Assembly: GCF_018623035.1 (NCBI RefSeq)
Contig: NZ_CP076023.1
Location: forward strand, 1,364,001 to 1,428,000
Direction of reading: 5' to 3'
Origin: Cellulomonas dongxiuzhuiae
GTDB taxonomy: Bacteria; Actinomycetota; Actinomycetes; Actinomycetales; Cellulomonadaceae
DNA length: 64,000 nt
Position 1 is the first letter of the stretch. Each line of letters opens with the position of its first letter. Positions 24,075 to 33,056 of this stretch are shown in pieces. The notes beneath the pieces are model-generated. The model did no database searches, had not been told where the DNA came from, and saw only the letters and a program-made list of their open reading frames with translations. Position numbers and translations under genes: made by a program.

Positions 24075-26183
24075 ATGTCAACCACGTCCAGCTCTACGCG
24101 CCCTCATGCCAGGCGGCTGCTCGCCACGGCGACGGCGCTCGCCACCGCGGCGTCCGTCGGCATGGTGGCCGTCGCCCACGCCCCCGCCGCAGCGGCCGCC
24201 ACCGTCGACACCGGGACGTCGTACGTCCTGGTCAACCGCAACAGCGGCAAGGCCCTCGACGTCTACAACTTCGCCACGGCCGACGGCGCGCGCCTCACGC
24301 AGTGGACACGCGGGACCAACGCCAACCAGCAGTGGCGGTTCCTCGACTCCGGCGGCGGGTACTACCGCGTCCGGTCGCAGCACTCCGGCAAGGTGCTCGA
24401 CGTGAGCGGCTGGTCCACGGCCGACGGCGGCCGCGTCGTCCAGTGGTCCGACACCAACGGGGCGAACCAGCAGTGGCGCCTGCAGGATGCGGCGGACGGC
24501 TACGTGTCGCTCATCAGCCGTCACTCCGGCAAGGCGCTGGAGGTGCAGAACGCGTCGCGGGACGACAACGCCGAGATCGTCCAGTACAACCCGTGGGGAG
24601 GAACCAACCAGCAGTGGCAGCTCGTGCCCGTAGGGAGCCCCGTGACGCCGACGCCCACACCCACCACCACGACGCCGCCGGTCACCGGTACGTTCACCAA
24701 CCCGGTCGTCTGGCAGGACTTCGCCGACGGCGACATCATCCGCGTCGGTGACGCGTACTACTACTCCGCCTCGACGATGCACTACTCGCCGGGTGCGCCG
24801 ATCCTGCGCTCGTACGACCTCGTGAACTGGGAGTACGCCGGTCACTCGGTGCCGCGACTCGACTTCGACGACGCGAAGTACGACCTGGTCGGCGGCCACC
24901 GCTACGTCAAGGGCATCTGGGCGTCGACGCTGAACTACCGGCCCAGCGACCGGACGTACTACTGGTACGGCTGCACGGAGTTCAACCGCACCTACGTCTA
25001 CACGGCGTCGTCGGTCGACGGCACGTGGACCAAGAAGGCGCGGATCAACAGCTGCTACTACGACGCCGGCCTGCTGATCGACGACGACGACACGATGTAC
25101 CTCGCCTACGGCAACGGCACGATCAGCGTCGCGCAGCTCAACGCCGACGGCACGCAGCAGGTCCGGGCGCAGCAGGTGTACCAGACTCCGTCGAGCATCG
25201 GGACGCTCGAGGGTGCGCGGTTCTACAAGAAGGACGGGTACTACTACATCTGGCTCACGCGCCCCGCCAACGGCCAGTACGTGCTGCGCTCCCGCTCCCC
25301 GTTCGGCCCGTACGAGCAGCGTCAGGTGCTGCTCGACCTGCCGGGCCCGATCAGCGGCGGTGGCGTCCCGCACCAGGGCGGCATCGTCCAGACGCAGAAC
25401 GGCGACTGGTGGTACATGGCGTTCACCGACGCGTACCCCGGGGGGCGGATGCCGACGCTCGCGCCGCTCACCTGGAACGACGGCTGGCCCAGCGTGCAGA
25501 CCGTCAACGGCCGGTGGGGCACCACCTACCCGCGGCCGGCGATCAGCACGACGCGCACGGTGCAGCCCATGACGGGCCGGGACACGTTCACCGGGACCCG
25601 GCTGGGCCCGCGGTGGGAGTGGAACCACAACCCCGACACGAGCCGCTTCTCGGTCGGCGACGGCCTGCGCCTGCAGACGGCGACCGTCACCAACGACCTC
25701 TACGCCGCCCGCAACACCCTCACGCACCGCATCCAGGGGCCGTCGTCCACCGCGACGATCGAGCTCGACTACTCCGCCATGGCCAACGGCGACCGGGCGG
25801 GCCTGGCGATGCTGCGGCAGTCGTCCGCGTGGATCGGGGTGGTCAAGGCCGGCAACGGCACCACGCGGGTCGTCATGACGGACGGCCTGGCGATGGACTC
25901 GTCCTGGTCGACCACGAGCACCGGCAGCGAACGTGCCGGCGCGGACGTCAGCGGGGGCAGGATCTGGCTGCGGACGTCGGCTGACATCCGCCCCGGGTCG
26001 GGCCGGCAGGCCACGTTCTCCTACAGCACCGACGGCACGACGTTCCGGACCCTGGGGCCGGCGTTCACCCTCAACAACGACTGGCAGTTCTTCATGGGCT
26101 ACCGGTTCGGCATCTTCAACCACGCGACGACGTCCCTGGGTGGTGCCGTGACGGTCCGCAGCTTCGACCTCACGACGCCCTGA
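24075..26183 (+). CDS. Secreted GH43 glycosidase with N-terminal CBM13 (ricin) module
   Basis: 702 residues: a signal peptide (about 1-41), a ricin-type beta-trefoil CBM13 with three QxW-type repeats (ANQQWRF, ANQQWRL, TNQQWQL; about 45-192) and a Thr/Pro linker. A five-bladed GH43 catalytic domain (about 208-500) follows, then a C-terminal beta-sandwich of the GH43-associated kind. The expected acidic residues are visible: Asp in FADGDIIRVGD, Asp in YYDAGLLIDDD and Glu in GTLEGARF. GH43 enzymes act on xylan or arabinan side chains; the exact specificity is open. The ATG at 24075 has GGAGG 4 bases upstream. It shares the CBM13 type and upstream motifs with the pectate lyase at 51069-52367. 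Confidence 0.92.
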   Translation: MSTTSSSTRPHARRLLATATALATAASVGMVAVAHAPAAAAATVDTGTSYVLVNRNSGKALDVYNFATADGARLTQWTRGTNANQQWRFLDSGGGYYRVRSQHSGKVLDVSGWSTADGGRVVQWSDTNGANQQWRLQDAADGYVSLISRHSGKALEVQNASRDDNAEIVQYNPWGGTNQQWQLVPVGSPVTPTPTPTTTTPPVTGTFTNPVVWQDFADGDIIRVGDAYYYSASTMHYSPGAPILRSYDLVNWEYAGHSVPRLDFDDAKYDLVGGHRYVKGIWASTLNYRPSDRTYYWYGCTEFNRTYVYTASSVDGTWTKKARINSCYYDAGLLIDDDDTMYLAYGNGTISVAQLNADGTQQVRAQQVYQTPSSIGTLEGARFYKKDGYYYIWLTRPANGQYVLRSRSPFGPYEQRQVLLDLPGPISGGGVPHQGGIVQTQNGDWWYMAFTDAYPGGRMPTLAPLTWNDGWPSVQTVNGRWGTTYPRPAISTTRTVQPMTGRDTFTGTRLGPRWEWNHNPDTSRFSVGDGLRLQTATVTNDLYAARNTLTHRIQGPSSTATIELDYSAMANGDRAGLAMLRQSSAWIGVVKAGNGTTRVVMTDGLAMDSSWSTTSTGSERAGADVSGGRIWLRTSADIRPGSGRQATFSYSTDGTTFRTLGPAFTLNNDWQFFMGYRFGIFNHATTSLGGAVTVRSFDLTTP

Positions 26184-26204
26184 CCTCCTGACGCACCACC
26201 GACG

Positions 26205-26244
26205 CGTCGCCGTCGGGTCCCGGGCCGGGGACCCGACGGCGACG
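26205..26244 (+). terminator. Strong hairpin after the GH43 gene
   Basis: A perfect 16-bp stem (CGTCGCCGTCGGGTCC at 26205-26220 with 26229-26244) and an 8-base loop, 22 bases after the stop. No U-tract. It lies between convergent genes and can serve both strands. Confidence 0.75.
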
Positions 26245-26291
26245 GACCGGCCGCGCCACGACCGGGCCTCCGGGAGCGACGCGGGACGGGT

Positions 26292-26768
26292 CTACTTCCT
26301 GACGCCGCGCGATCCGGTGACCGCTCTCACCCGCTGAGAGCGCCACGCGCGCCACGCGCCCGTGGACCACAGCGCCCAGAGCACCAGCGCACCCTGGAAC
26401 GGCAGCCGAGCGAGGCGCTTGGCGTCCGTGTCGAGCCCGAAGCCGTCGTTGCCCTCGACGTACTGCGCCACGTTGCCGGGGAAGACAGCGACGAAGAAGG
26501 CCGCGGCCGCGGCGCCCACCCACGGCCGGTAGCGCGCCGGCGCGGCGACCAGCGCGGCACCGAGAGCGATCTCGACGACGCCCGAGCCCACGACGACCAG
26601 GTCGGTGTCGACCGGCACCCACGACGGCACCTGCGCCTGGAACTCCTCGCGCGCGAACGTCAGGTGGCTCGTTCCGGCGAAGGCGAGGAACCCGCCGAGC
26701 GCCACGCGCCCGATCGTCCGCGCGAGCCCGTCGCGGGGTCGGTCCGTCCGGCTGCGGTCAGTACCCAC
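26292..26768 (-). CDS. DoxX-like membrane protein
   Basis: 158 residues with four hydrophobic helices: about 19-36, 58-78, 83-100 and 122-140. GGFLAFAGTSHLTFAREEF and VVGSGVVEIALGAALV resemble the DoxX/DoxD-like family of small quinone-linked or thiol-stress membrane proteins. The C-terminus is short and basic. It lies 69 bases downstream of the SDR gene on the same strand and may be co-transcribed with it. Function is not established for this branch. Confidence 0.75.
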   Translation of the reverse strand: MGTDRSRTDRPRDGLARTIGRVALGGFLAFAGTSHLTFAREEFQAQVPSWVPVDTDLVVVGSGVVEIALGAALVAAPARYRPWVGAAAAAFFVAVFPGNVAQYVEGNDGFGLDTDAKRLARLPFQGALVLWALWSTGAWRAWRSQRVRAVTGSRGVRK

Positions 26769-26837
26769 GGCGTCCTCCTCGGCTGGGGCGTCCCCCGAGG
26801 CTAGGTCCGGGTCGTTCCGCGCGCGCGGGCGGGCCGG

Positions 26838-27638
26838 TCAGCGGGCCAGGAACCCGCCGTCGACCGCGATGACGTTGCCGGTGACGTACCGGGCCTCGTC
26901 GGAGAACAGCCAGGCGACCGCGTCCGCGACCTCACCGGTCGTCCCGGCGCGCCCCATGGGCAGCAGCGTGTCCCACGCGTCGGCGCCCGGCGGTGCCATG
27001 CCCGGACCTGCGAACATGCCGGTGTCGACCGGACCGGACGCCACGCCGTTGACGCGGATGCTCTGGTCGGCCAGCTCGACCGCGGCGCACCGCGTGAGCG
27101 CCAGCGCGGCCGCCTTCGACGCGGCGTACGGTGCGACACCGCGGAACACGGTGCGCACGGAGTGCACCGAGAGGTTGTTGACGATGGACCCGCCGCCGGA
27201 GACCGTCATGTGGCGGACCTCCGCGCGCATGCACAACCACAGCGCGCGGGTGTTGACGGCGAACGCACGGTCGAAGTCCTCGACGCGGGCGTCGGCGACC
27301 GTGCCGGGACCGGTCACGCCGGCGTTGTTGAAGGCGTGGTCGAGGCGTCCCCAGACCGCGGCCGCCTCGTCGACGGCGGACTCGAGCGCGTCGTCGTCGC
27401 ACAGGTCCGCCGTGACGAGCGCGGCCTGGCCGCCCGACGCGCGGATGCGCTCGACCACGCCGGCGCCGCGCTCGGCGTCCCGACCGAGCACGACGACCCG
27501 CAGGCCGCGCCACGCGAGCTCGAGGGCCGTCGCCGCGCCGATGCCGGACGTCGCCCCGGTCACGAGGGCGACGCGACGCGCGTCGTCGTCCCTGCCCGCG
27601 CGGGCACGCGTCGGCGAGGGTGCGGTGGTGCGGTCCAT
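26838..27638 (-). CDS. Short-chain dehydrogenase/reductase
   Basis: 266 residues, a classical SDR. It has cofactor motif TGATSGIGAATALEL (about 28-42), NNAGV, catalytic Ser-Tyr-Lys as NNLSVHSV...VAPYAASKAAAL, and the typical end ARYVTGNVIAVDGGFLA. Arg in VVLGRDAERG after beta-strand 2 suggests NADP(H). The substrate cannot be told. ATG at 27638 was chosen because it starts about 22 residues before the nucleotide-binding strand; the frame is open further upstream without a good site. It is divergent from rlmC and upstream of the DoxX-like gene. Confidence 0.9.
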   Translation of the reverse strand: MDRTTAPSPTRARAGRDDDARRVALVTGATSGIGAATALELAWRGLRVVVLGRDAERGAGVVERIRASGGQAALVTADLCDDDALESAVDEAAAVWGRLDHAFNNAGVTGPGTVADARVEDFDRAFAVNTRALWLCMRAEVRHMTVSGGGSIVNNLSVHSVRTVFRGVAPYAASKAAALALTRCAAVELADQSIRVNGVASGPVDTGMFAGPGMAPPGADAWDTLLPMGRAGTTGEVADAVAWLFSDEARYVTGNVIAVDGGFLAR

Positions 27639-27877
27639 CGGTGGTTCCCCCTGGTGCTGTCGAAAGGGAGGGCGAGCAGGCCGGCCCCGGTGACAGTGCC
27701 CTGCGGGAGCGCTCCCAGCGGACGCGAGACTAAGGGATCGCGAACGGCACCCACAACCCGGTACGTGTGGTTCTGAGACGGTTGTCCAGTCCTCAACCAC
27801 CGGGTCAGGTGCGGTCGGGACGACGACGGCCAGGCGTGGGCCCGCGAGCGGCTGAGAGCGCCACGTACCCTGGTCAG

Positions 27878-29002
27878 GTGCGCTGCGGTTACTTCGACGC
27901 GGGCGTGTGCCGCTCGTGCACGCTCCTGGCGGTGCCGTACCCGGAGCAGGTCGACGCGCAGCAGCGCCACGTGCGCACCGTGCTCGGCGACCCCGTCGGC
28001 GTCACGTGGCTGCCGACCGTCACGAGCGCCGAGGCGGGCTTCCGCAACAAGGCGAAGATGGTCGTCGCGGGCACCGTCGACGCCCCCACGCTCGGCATCC
28101 TCGACGGTCACGGCCACGGCGTGGACCTGCAGGGCTGCCCGCTGTACCCGCCGGCCCTGACGGCGGCCCTCGCGCCGCTCGCCGCCTTCGTCTCCGAGGC
28201 GCGGCTGGTCCCGTACGACGTGCCGACGCGCACCGGTGAGCTCAAGCACCTGCTCGTGACGGCCTCGCCCGACGGCGACCTCATGGTCCGGTTCGTGCTG
28301 CGCAGCACCGAGGCGCTCGCGCGCGTGCGCAAGCACCTGCCGTCCCTGCGGGCCGCCCTGCCGCACCTCGTCGTCGCGTCGGTCAACGTGCAGCCGGTGC
28401 ACGCGGCGGTGCTCGAGGGGGAGCGCGAGATCCTCCTCACCGAGCGCGAGACGCTGCGGATGCGCGTCAACGGGCTCGACCTGCACCTGCGACCGCGCAG
28501 CTTCTTCCAGACCAACACCGAGGTCGCAGCTGCGCTCTACCGGCAGGCCGTCGCCTGGGCCGACGAGGCGCAGGTGACCTCCGCGTGGGACCTGTACTGC
28601 GGGGTCGGCGGGTTCGCGCTGCACCTCGCGCGGGCGGGGCGGCGGGTCGTCGGTGTGGAGACGAGCGCCGAGGCGGTCGCGAGCGCCGAGGTGACCGCGC
28701 GCGACGCCGGCCTGCCGGGCACACGGTTCCTCGCGGGCGACGCCACGGCGTTCGCGCTCGCTGCCCACGACGTGCCCGACCTCGTGGTGGTGAACCCGCC
28801 GCGGCGCGGGCTGGGCGAGCCGCTGAGCCGCTGGCTCGAGGCCAGCGGGGTCCCACGCGTCCTGTACTCGTCGTGCCACGCGGGCTCGCTGGCGCGGGAC
28901 CTCGCGCACATGCCGTCGCTGCGCCCGGTGCGTGCCCAGGTCCTCGACATGTTCCCGCACACGCTCCACCACGAGGTCCTCACGCTCCTCGAACGCACCT
29001 GA
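27878..29002 (+). CDS. rlmC: 23S rRNA (uracil-C5)-methyltransferase RlmC
   Basis: 374 residues, matching RlmC-type enzymes that methylate U747 of 23S rRNA. The iron-sulfur cysteines CGYFDAGVCRSC and QGCPLY are present, then the TrmA/RlmD-like SAM domain: FFQTNTEVAAALY, WDLYCGVGGFALHLA, VVVNPPRRGLG and nucleophile YSSCHAGSLARDL, ending LDMFPHTLHHEVLTLLER. The GTG start at 27878 places the first Cys at residue 3, as in the family; upstream in-frame codons add an unconserved tail. RlmCD-type dual specificity is possible in Gram-positives, but the short length and N-terminal cluster favour RlmC. Confidence 0.92.
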   Translation: MRCGYFDAGVCRSCTLLAVPYPEQVDAQQRHVRTVLGDPVGVTWLPTVTSAEAGFRNKAKMVVAGTVDAPTLGILDGHGHGVDLQGCPLYPPALTAALAPLAAFVSEARLVPYDVPTRTGELKHLLVTASPDGDLMVRFVLRSTEALARVRKHLPSLRAALPHLVVASVNVQPVHAAVLEGEREILLTERETLRMRVNGLDLHLRPRSFFQTNTEVAAALYRQAVAWADEAQVTSAWDLYCGVGGFALHLARAGRRVVGVETSAEAVASAEVTARDAGLPGTRFLAGDATAFALAAHDVPDLVVVNPPRRGLGEPLSRWLEASGVPRVLYSSCHAGSLARDLAHMPSLRPVRAQVLDMFPHTLHHEVLTLLERT

Positions 29003-29044
29003 CCCCCTCCGCCGCTCGGCGTTGGCGGCGACGGGGGGAGCGGG

Positions 29045-30079
29045 TCAGGCGAGGGCTTCGGCGAGGAGGCGCAGGGTCTGCTCGCGGGCCGGTGCGCGGT
29101 CCGCCGGGGTGCCGCGCGTCGCGCCGGCGACCGGCTGCACCATGATCTCGTCGGTGCCCAGGCGTCGGGCCAGCTCGCGGACCTGCTCGGCCGCCTGCGC
29201 CGGGTCGCCGATGATCCACGACGAGGTCAGGGCTCTGAGGGCGTCGTCCGCGGACGCGGGCAGGGGAGCCGCCTCGGCGTCCTCGACCAGCTCCTGCGGC
29301 TCGAGCGTCGTGCCCGAGCGCAGCCGCCACATCGTGCGCACCTGCGGCAGGGCCAGGCGGTGCGCCTCCTGCGCGGTCGGTGCCACGGCGACGTTCGCCA
29401 CGGCGATCGTGCGCGGCTCGGCGAGCGTCTCGGACGGCACGAACGTCTCGCGGTACAGCGCGACGGCCTCGTCGGTGCCGCGTCCCGCGAAGTGGTGGGC
29501 GAAGACGTACGGCAGGCCGAGCCGCCCGGCGAGCTGTGCGGAGTACGACGACGACCCGAGCAGCCACAGCTGAGGTGCGGACACGGCGCGCGGCGTCGCG
29601 CGCAGCGGGTACGTCGACGACCCGACGCGTACCTGCACGCCGTCGGGCCGCACGAGCGCGGCCAGCGCGGCGACGTCGGCGTCGAACGTGTCCACACCGT
29701 CACCCGTCGACCCGCGCCGCAGCAGGTGGCTCGTCACCGGGTCCGACCCGGGCGCGCGCCCGATGCCGACGTCGACGCGCCCGGGGAACGCGGCCTCCAG
29801 CAGGGCGACCTGCTCCGCGACGACCAGCGGCGAGTGGTTCGGCAGCATCACGCCGCCGGACCCCACGCGCACGCGCGACGTCGCAGCGGCGACGAGCGAC
29901 ATCAGGAGCGGGGCGTTGGTGGCCGCGACGGCCGGCATGTTGTGGTGCTCGGCGACCCAGTAGCGGCGTGCGCCGACCTCGTCGGCGACGCGGGCCAGCG
30001 CGAGCGTGGCGGCGAGGGCGTCGGCCGTGGTCTGGTCGGAGCGGACGGGCACGAGGTCGAGCACGGAGATGGCGGTCAC
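29045..30079 (-). CDS. Luciferase-like (LLM class) flavin-dependent oxidoreductase
   Basis: 344 residues of the LLM superfamily MsnO8-like group. Marks include SVLDLVPVRSDQT at the N-terminus, RYWVAEHHNMPAVAATNAP, VRVGSGGVMLPNHSPLVVAEQ, FPGRVDVGIGRAPGSDP, LWLLGSSSYSAQLAGRLGLPY and HHFAGRGTDEAVALYRETF. Such enzymes use FMNH2 to oxidise varied substrates; the natural substrate is unknown. GTG at 30079 is set 2 residues before the conserved first strand. It is divergent from the hydrolase at 30146 across a 66-base gap. Confidence 0.9.
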   Translation of the reverse strand: MTAISVLDLVPVRSDQTTADALAATLALARVADEVGARRYWVAEHHNMPAVAATNAPLLMSLVAAATSRVRVGSGGVMLPNHSPLVVAEQVALLEAAFPGRVDVGIGRAPGSDPVTSHLLRRGSTGDGVDTFDADVAALAALVRPDGVQVRVGSSTYPLRATPRAVSAPQLWLLGSSSYSAQLAGRLGLPYVFAHHFAGRGTDEAVALYRETFVPSETLAEPRTIAVANVAVAPTAQEAHRLALPQVRTMWRLRSGTTLEPQELVEDAEAAPLPASADDALRALTSSWIIGDPAQAAEQVRELARRLGTDEIMVQPVAGATRGTPADRAPAREQTLRLLAEALA

Positions 30080-30145
30080 CTCAGGCCCAACCCGCCCGGC
30101 GCGAGCCCCATTCCGGGTCCGGCGGGTGGGCCTAGGGTCGGTCAC

Positions 30146-30922
30146 GTGAACCACGACACACGGCGCTTCCCCGCACCGGGCGGGCAGGTGGGGCCGTTGT
30201 GGGTCGTCACGCGCGGCTCGGGGCCCCCGCTGGTCCTGCTGCACGGCAACGGCGAGGACCACCACGTCTTCGACGGGATGGTGCCGGCGCTGGGCGCCGG
30301 GCGCACGCTCATCGGCATCGACTCGCGCGCCCACGGACGCAGCCCGCGCGGTGACGGCCCGCTACGCATCGCCACGATGGCCGACGACGTCGCGCACGTG
30401 CTCGACCTGCTGGACCTGCCGAGCGTCGACGTGCTCGGCTTCTCCGACGGCGGCAACGTCGCGCTCGAGCTCGCGGTACGTCACCCCGGGCGGATCCGTC
30501 GTCTCGTCGTCGTCGGGGCCAACCTGTTCCCGGCGGGCATGAGCAGGACGATGCGCGCGGTGGGACGCGTCGGCCACGGCCTGCTGTCGGCGCTCGCGCG
30601 CGTCGTGCCTCGGCTGCGCGTGCCCGCCGAGCGGTTCGCGCTGATGGTCCACGACCCGTGCCTCGACCCCGCCGACCTCGCGCGCGTGGACATCCCGACG
30701 CTGGTCGTGGCGGGCGAGCGGGACGTCGTGCGGCCGGAGCACACGCGGCTGATCGGCGCGTCGATCCCCGGTGCGCGCACCGCTGTGCTGGCCGGTGTGG
30801 GCCACATGATCCCCGTGCAGGCGCCCGACCGGCTGAGCGCGCTCGTCACCGCCTTCCTGGCGGAGGGGCCGTCCCATGAGGCGTCCGCGGGGACCGCCGG
30901 AACAACTCGCGCGAATCCGTGA
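30146..30922 (+). CDS. Alpha/beta hydrolase
   Basis: 258 residues with a full alpha/beta hydrolase core: oxyanion motif LLHGNGEDHHVF, DSRAHGRSPRG, nucleophile elbow GFSDGGNVALEL (Ser in G-x-S-x-G-like form), acid in AGERDVVRPEHT and His in GVGHMIPVQAPDRL. Soluble, no signal peptide. Specificity is open. GTG at 30146 is the nearest start to the conserved fold. It precedes the small membrane protein at 30966 by 43 bases on the same strand. Confidence 0.88.
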   Translation: MNHDTRRFPAPGGQVGPLWVVTRGSGPPLVLLHGNGEDHHVFDGMVPALGAGRTLIGIDSRAHGRSPRGDGPLRIATMADDVAHVLDLLDLPSVDVLGFSDGGNVALELAVRHPGRIRRLVVVGANLFPAGMSRTMRAVGRVGHGLLSALARVVPRLRVPAERFALMVHDPCLDPADLARVDIPTLVVAGERDVVRPEHTRLIGASIPGARTAVLAGVGHMIPVQAPDRLSALVTAFLAEGPSHEASAGTAGTTRANP

Positions 30923-30965
30923 GAACGGGGCACAGGCCGCTCCCAGGAACGCTACTGTGCGCGCC

Positions 30966-31400
30966 ATGTCCACACTCTTCGCGGTCCCGATCACCGACGC
31001 CGAGGCCGCCGCGGCCGCCGGCGGCATGGCGATCCTCTTCCTCATCTTCGGCGTCGTCGGCTACGTCATCTCGTCCCTCGGCCTCATGGGTGTCTTCACC
31101 AAGGCCGGCAAGCCCGCGTGGGCGGCCTTCGTGCCGATCTACAACCTCATCGTCCTGCTCGAGGTCGTCGGTCGCCCCGTGTGGTGGCTCGTCCTCTTCC
31201 TCGTCCCCGGCGTCAACATCGTCGCCCTGATCATCGTGATGAACGACCTGTCGAAGTCCTTCGGGCACGAGGCAGGCTTCACCGTCGGGCTCGTCCTGCT
31301 CACGGTGGTGTTCCTGTGGATCCTGTGGCTCGGCTCGAGCACGTACCGCGGCCCGGCCGCGGCCACGACCGCCGCACCGACGACCGCGTACGCCGCCTGA
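30966..31400 (+). CDS. DUF5684-like small membrane protein
   Basis: 144 residues with four hydrophobic helices. The sequence AGKPAWAAFVPIYNLIVLLEVVGRP followed by WWLVLFLVPGVNIVALI and LSKSFGHEAGFTVGL is characteristic of DUF5684 (often annotated with signal peptidase I-like proteins, though no catalytic residues are present). The C-terminus is Ala/Thr-rich. A strong terminator-like hairpin follows 15 bases after the stop. Role unknown. Confidence 0.8.
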   Translation: MSTLFAVPITDAEAAAAAGGMAILFLIFGVVGYVISSLGLMGVFTKAGKPAWAAFVPIYNLIVLLEVVGRPVWWLVLFLVPGVNIVALIIVMNDLSKSFGHEAGFTVGLVLLTVVFLWILWLGSSTYRGPAAATTAAPTTAYAA

Positions 31401-31414
31401 CCTCCTCGTCCTCC

Positions 31415-31448
31415 ACGGCCCGGTCGCCCTCGCGGGCGGCCGGGCCGT
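31415..31448. terminator. Bidirectional terminator hairpin
   Basis: A 15-bp stem with one G-U pair (31415-31429 with 31434-31448), loop TCGC, followed by CGTGCG rather than a U-run. It lies between the convergent DUF5684-like and NYN genes. Confidence 0.75.
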
Positions 31449-31464
31449 CGTGCGTCCGGGGTCG

Positions 31465-32910
31465 TCAGCCCGTGACGAGGCCGCCGCCCACCCAGGCGCG
31501 GATCGCGGCCGCGTCGCCGTTCGTCAGCTCCATGCGGGCGCCGCGGCACAGGCCGATGACGTTGTCCGCCCAGCTGCGCGCGACGTCCTCCGGCGTCGGC
31601 TTCGCGTCGAGCGACAGGCCCGTGTACAGCACGCCGGAGATGACGAAGTTGATGGTCGAGCGGCCCACCTTCGCGCCGGACTGCTGGCACGCCTCGTGCA
31701 CGCGACGGGACGTCGCGACCCGGTCGAACGGGTGTGCGGCGACGTCCGCCGCGAGCGTCTGGAGCACCACCCGGTACTGCGCCTGGCTCAGCCCGGGCGT
31801 GTCGGTCACGGCGATGACCTGGCGCTGCAGCTGGTTGGGCGCCGTGTCGGCCACCGCACCCGGCAGGTCGGCCTCGCCGAAGCGCTGCGGGTCCCACACG
31901 TGACCCGGCGGGCGCGTCGAGACGTCGAGGTCCGGCAGGGCCCGCGACAGCCACGCGGTGAAGCCGCCCGTGCCGGCCCACTGCGACGCGGCGAGGGTCG
32001 GGTCGGCCGTCTGTGCGACCTGTGCCGCGGCGCCCAGCGGCAGGGGGGCGTCGGCGGTGCGCACCGCACGCCGCACGGCACGCCGGGCACGCGCCTCGGC
32101 CTCGTCGACGATCCGCTCGGTGACGCGCACCTTGGTCGTGCGGGGGGCGGCCGGCGCCGCCTCCTCCGCGGGGACCGCGGCAGGGAGCTCGGGGGCGACC
32201 TCGGCGACGGCCGGGACCGCTGCGGTCACGCCGCGCGTCGCGCGGCGCGAGCGGCCCGTGCGCGTCGTCGTGGGTGCGGCCTCGGGCGGCGCTGCCGCGG
32301 CCACCGGCTCGACGACGACGGTCTCGGTCTCGACCGCCACCGGCTCGGGCACGGGGTCGGCCACGAACGTCGAGGCGGTCTGCGTCACGAGGTCCGCGAG
32401 CGCGTCCGCGCCGATGACCGTGTCGGCGACCGACCGGTACGCGGAGGCGGCCGGCGAGGCCGTGATGATGGTCACCCGGCGGTCGTCCGCGCGGCACCGC
32501 TGCGCGAGGGGCGTGAAGTCGGCGTCGGCGGAGACGATGACGAACTCGTCGTAGTGCGTGGTCGCCGCGAGCGCGTCGACGGCGTCGAGGACGAGGTTGA
32601 TGTCGGCGCTGGACTTGCCCTGCTGCGTGAGCGAGGGGCAGTCGACGACCTTGAAGCCGGCGCGGGTGAAGTTGGGGCGGAAGCGCGAGTACACCGAGGG
32701 GTTGAGGTAGCACGCGCGCACCAGGAACCGGCGGGTGAGGTCGCCGTCGACGTCGGACCCCTGGCCGAGCTCGGAGAGCCAGTGGGCGGGGTCGGTCGCG
32801 AACGCCTCCGCGGCCTGCGGGTCGAGCCGCGCCAGGCCGATGTAGACGTTGTCGAAGTCGACGAACAGCGCAGAACGCAGCCGGCGGGTGTGCTCGGGAG
32901 TGATGGTCAC
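31465..32910 (-). CDS. NYN-domain (PIN-like) putative RNase
   Basis: 481 residues. The N-terminal NYN/LabA-type domain (about 12-165) has SALFVDFDNVYIGLA, KSSADINLVLDAVDAL and FVIVSADADFTPLAQRCR, supplying the acidic residues of a PIN-like metal-dependent nuclease. A Pro/Ala/Thr-rich linker (about 175-260) leads to a basic helix (EARARRAVRRAVRTA) and a C-terminal helical domain (about 330-475) that may be OST-HTH-like. Such proteins are thought to act in RNA turnover. GTG at 32910 begins 13 residues before the first strand. It is divergent from the ThrE-like gene. Confidence 0.85.
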   Translation of the reverse strand: MTITPEHTRRLRSALFVDFDNVYIGLARLDPQAAEAFATDPAHWLSELGQGSDVDGDLTRRFLVRACYLNPSVYSRFRPNFTRAGFKVVDCPSLTQQGKSSADINLVLDAVDALAATTHYDEFVIVSADADFTPLAQRCRADDRRVTIITASPAASAYRSVADTVIGADALADLVTQTASTFVADPVPEPVAVETETVVVEPVAAAAPPEAAPTTTRTGRSRRATRGVTAAVPAVAEVAPELPAAVPAEEAAPAAPRTTKVRVTERIVDEAEARARRAVRRAVRTADAPLPLGAAAQVAQTADPTLAASQWAGTGGFTAWLSRALPDLDVSTRPPGHVWDPQRFGEADLPGAVADTAPNQLQRQVIAVTDTPGLSQAQYRVVLQTLAADVAAHPFDRVATSRRVHEACQQSGAKVGRSTINFVISGVLYTGLSLDAKPTPEDVARSWADNVIGLCRGARMELTNGDAAAIRAWVGGGLVTG

Positions 32911-33056
32911 ACCCCCATCCTGCCGTGCCCGCGCACCCTGGGGTGGGTAGCCTGCCCAGCGAGGGCCGTCGGAGCCGCGCGGTCGCAGGAGCGTCGAGGG
33001 GGTGCGGTGGGCGTGCACGACGTGCTGCGGGGTCCGCGGGTCGGCGGGGGCGCGCG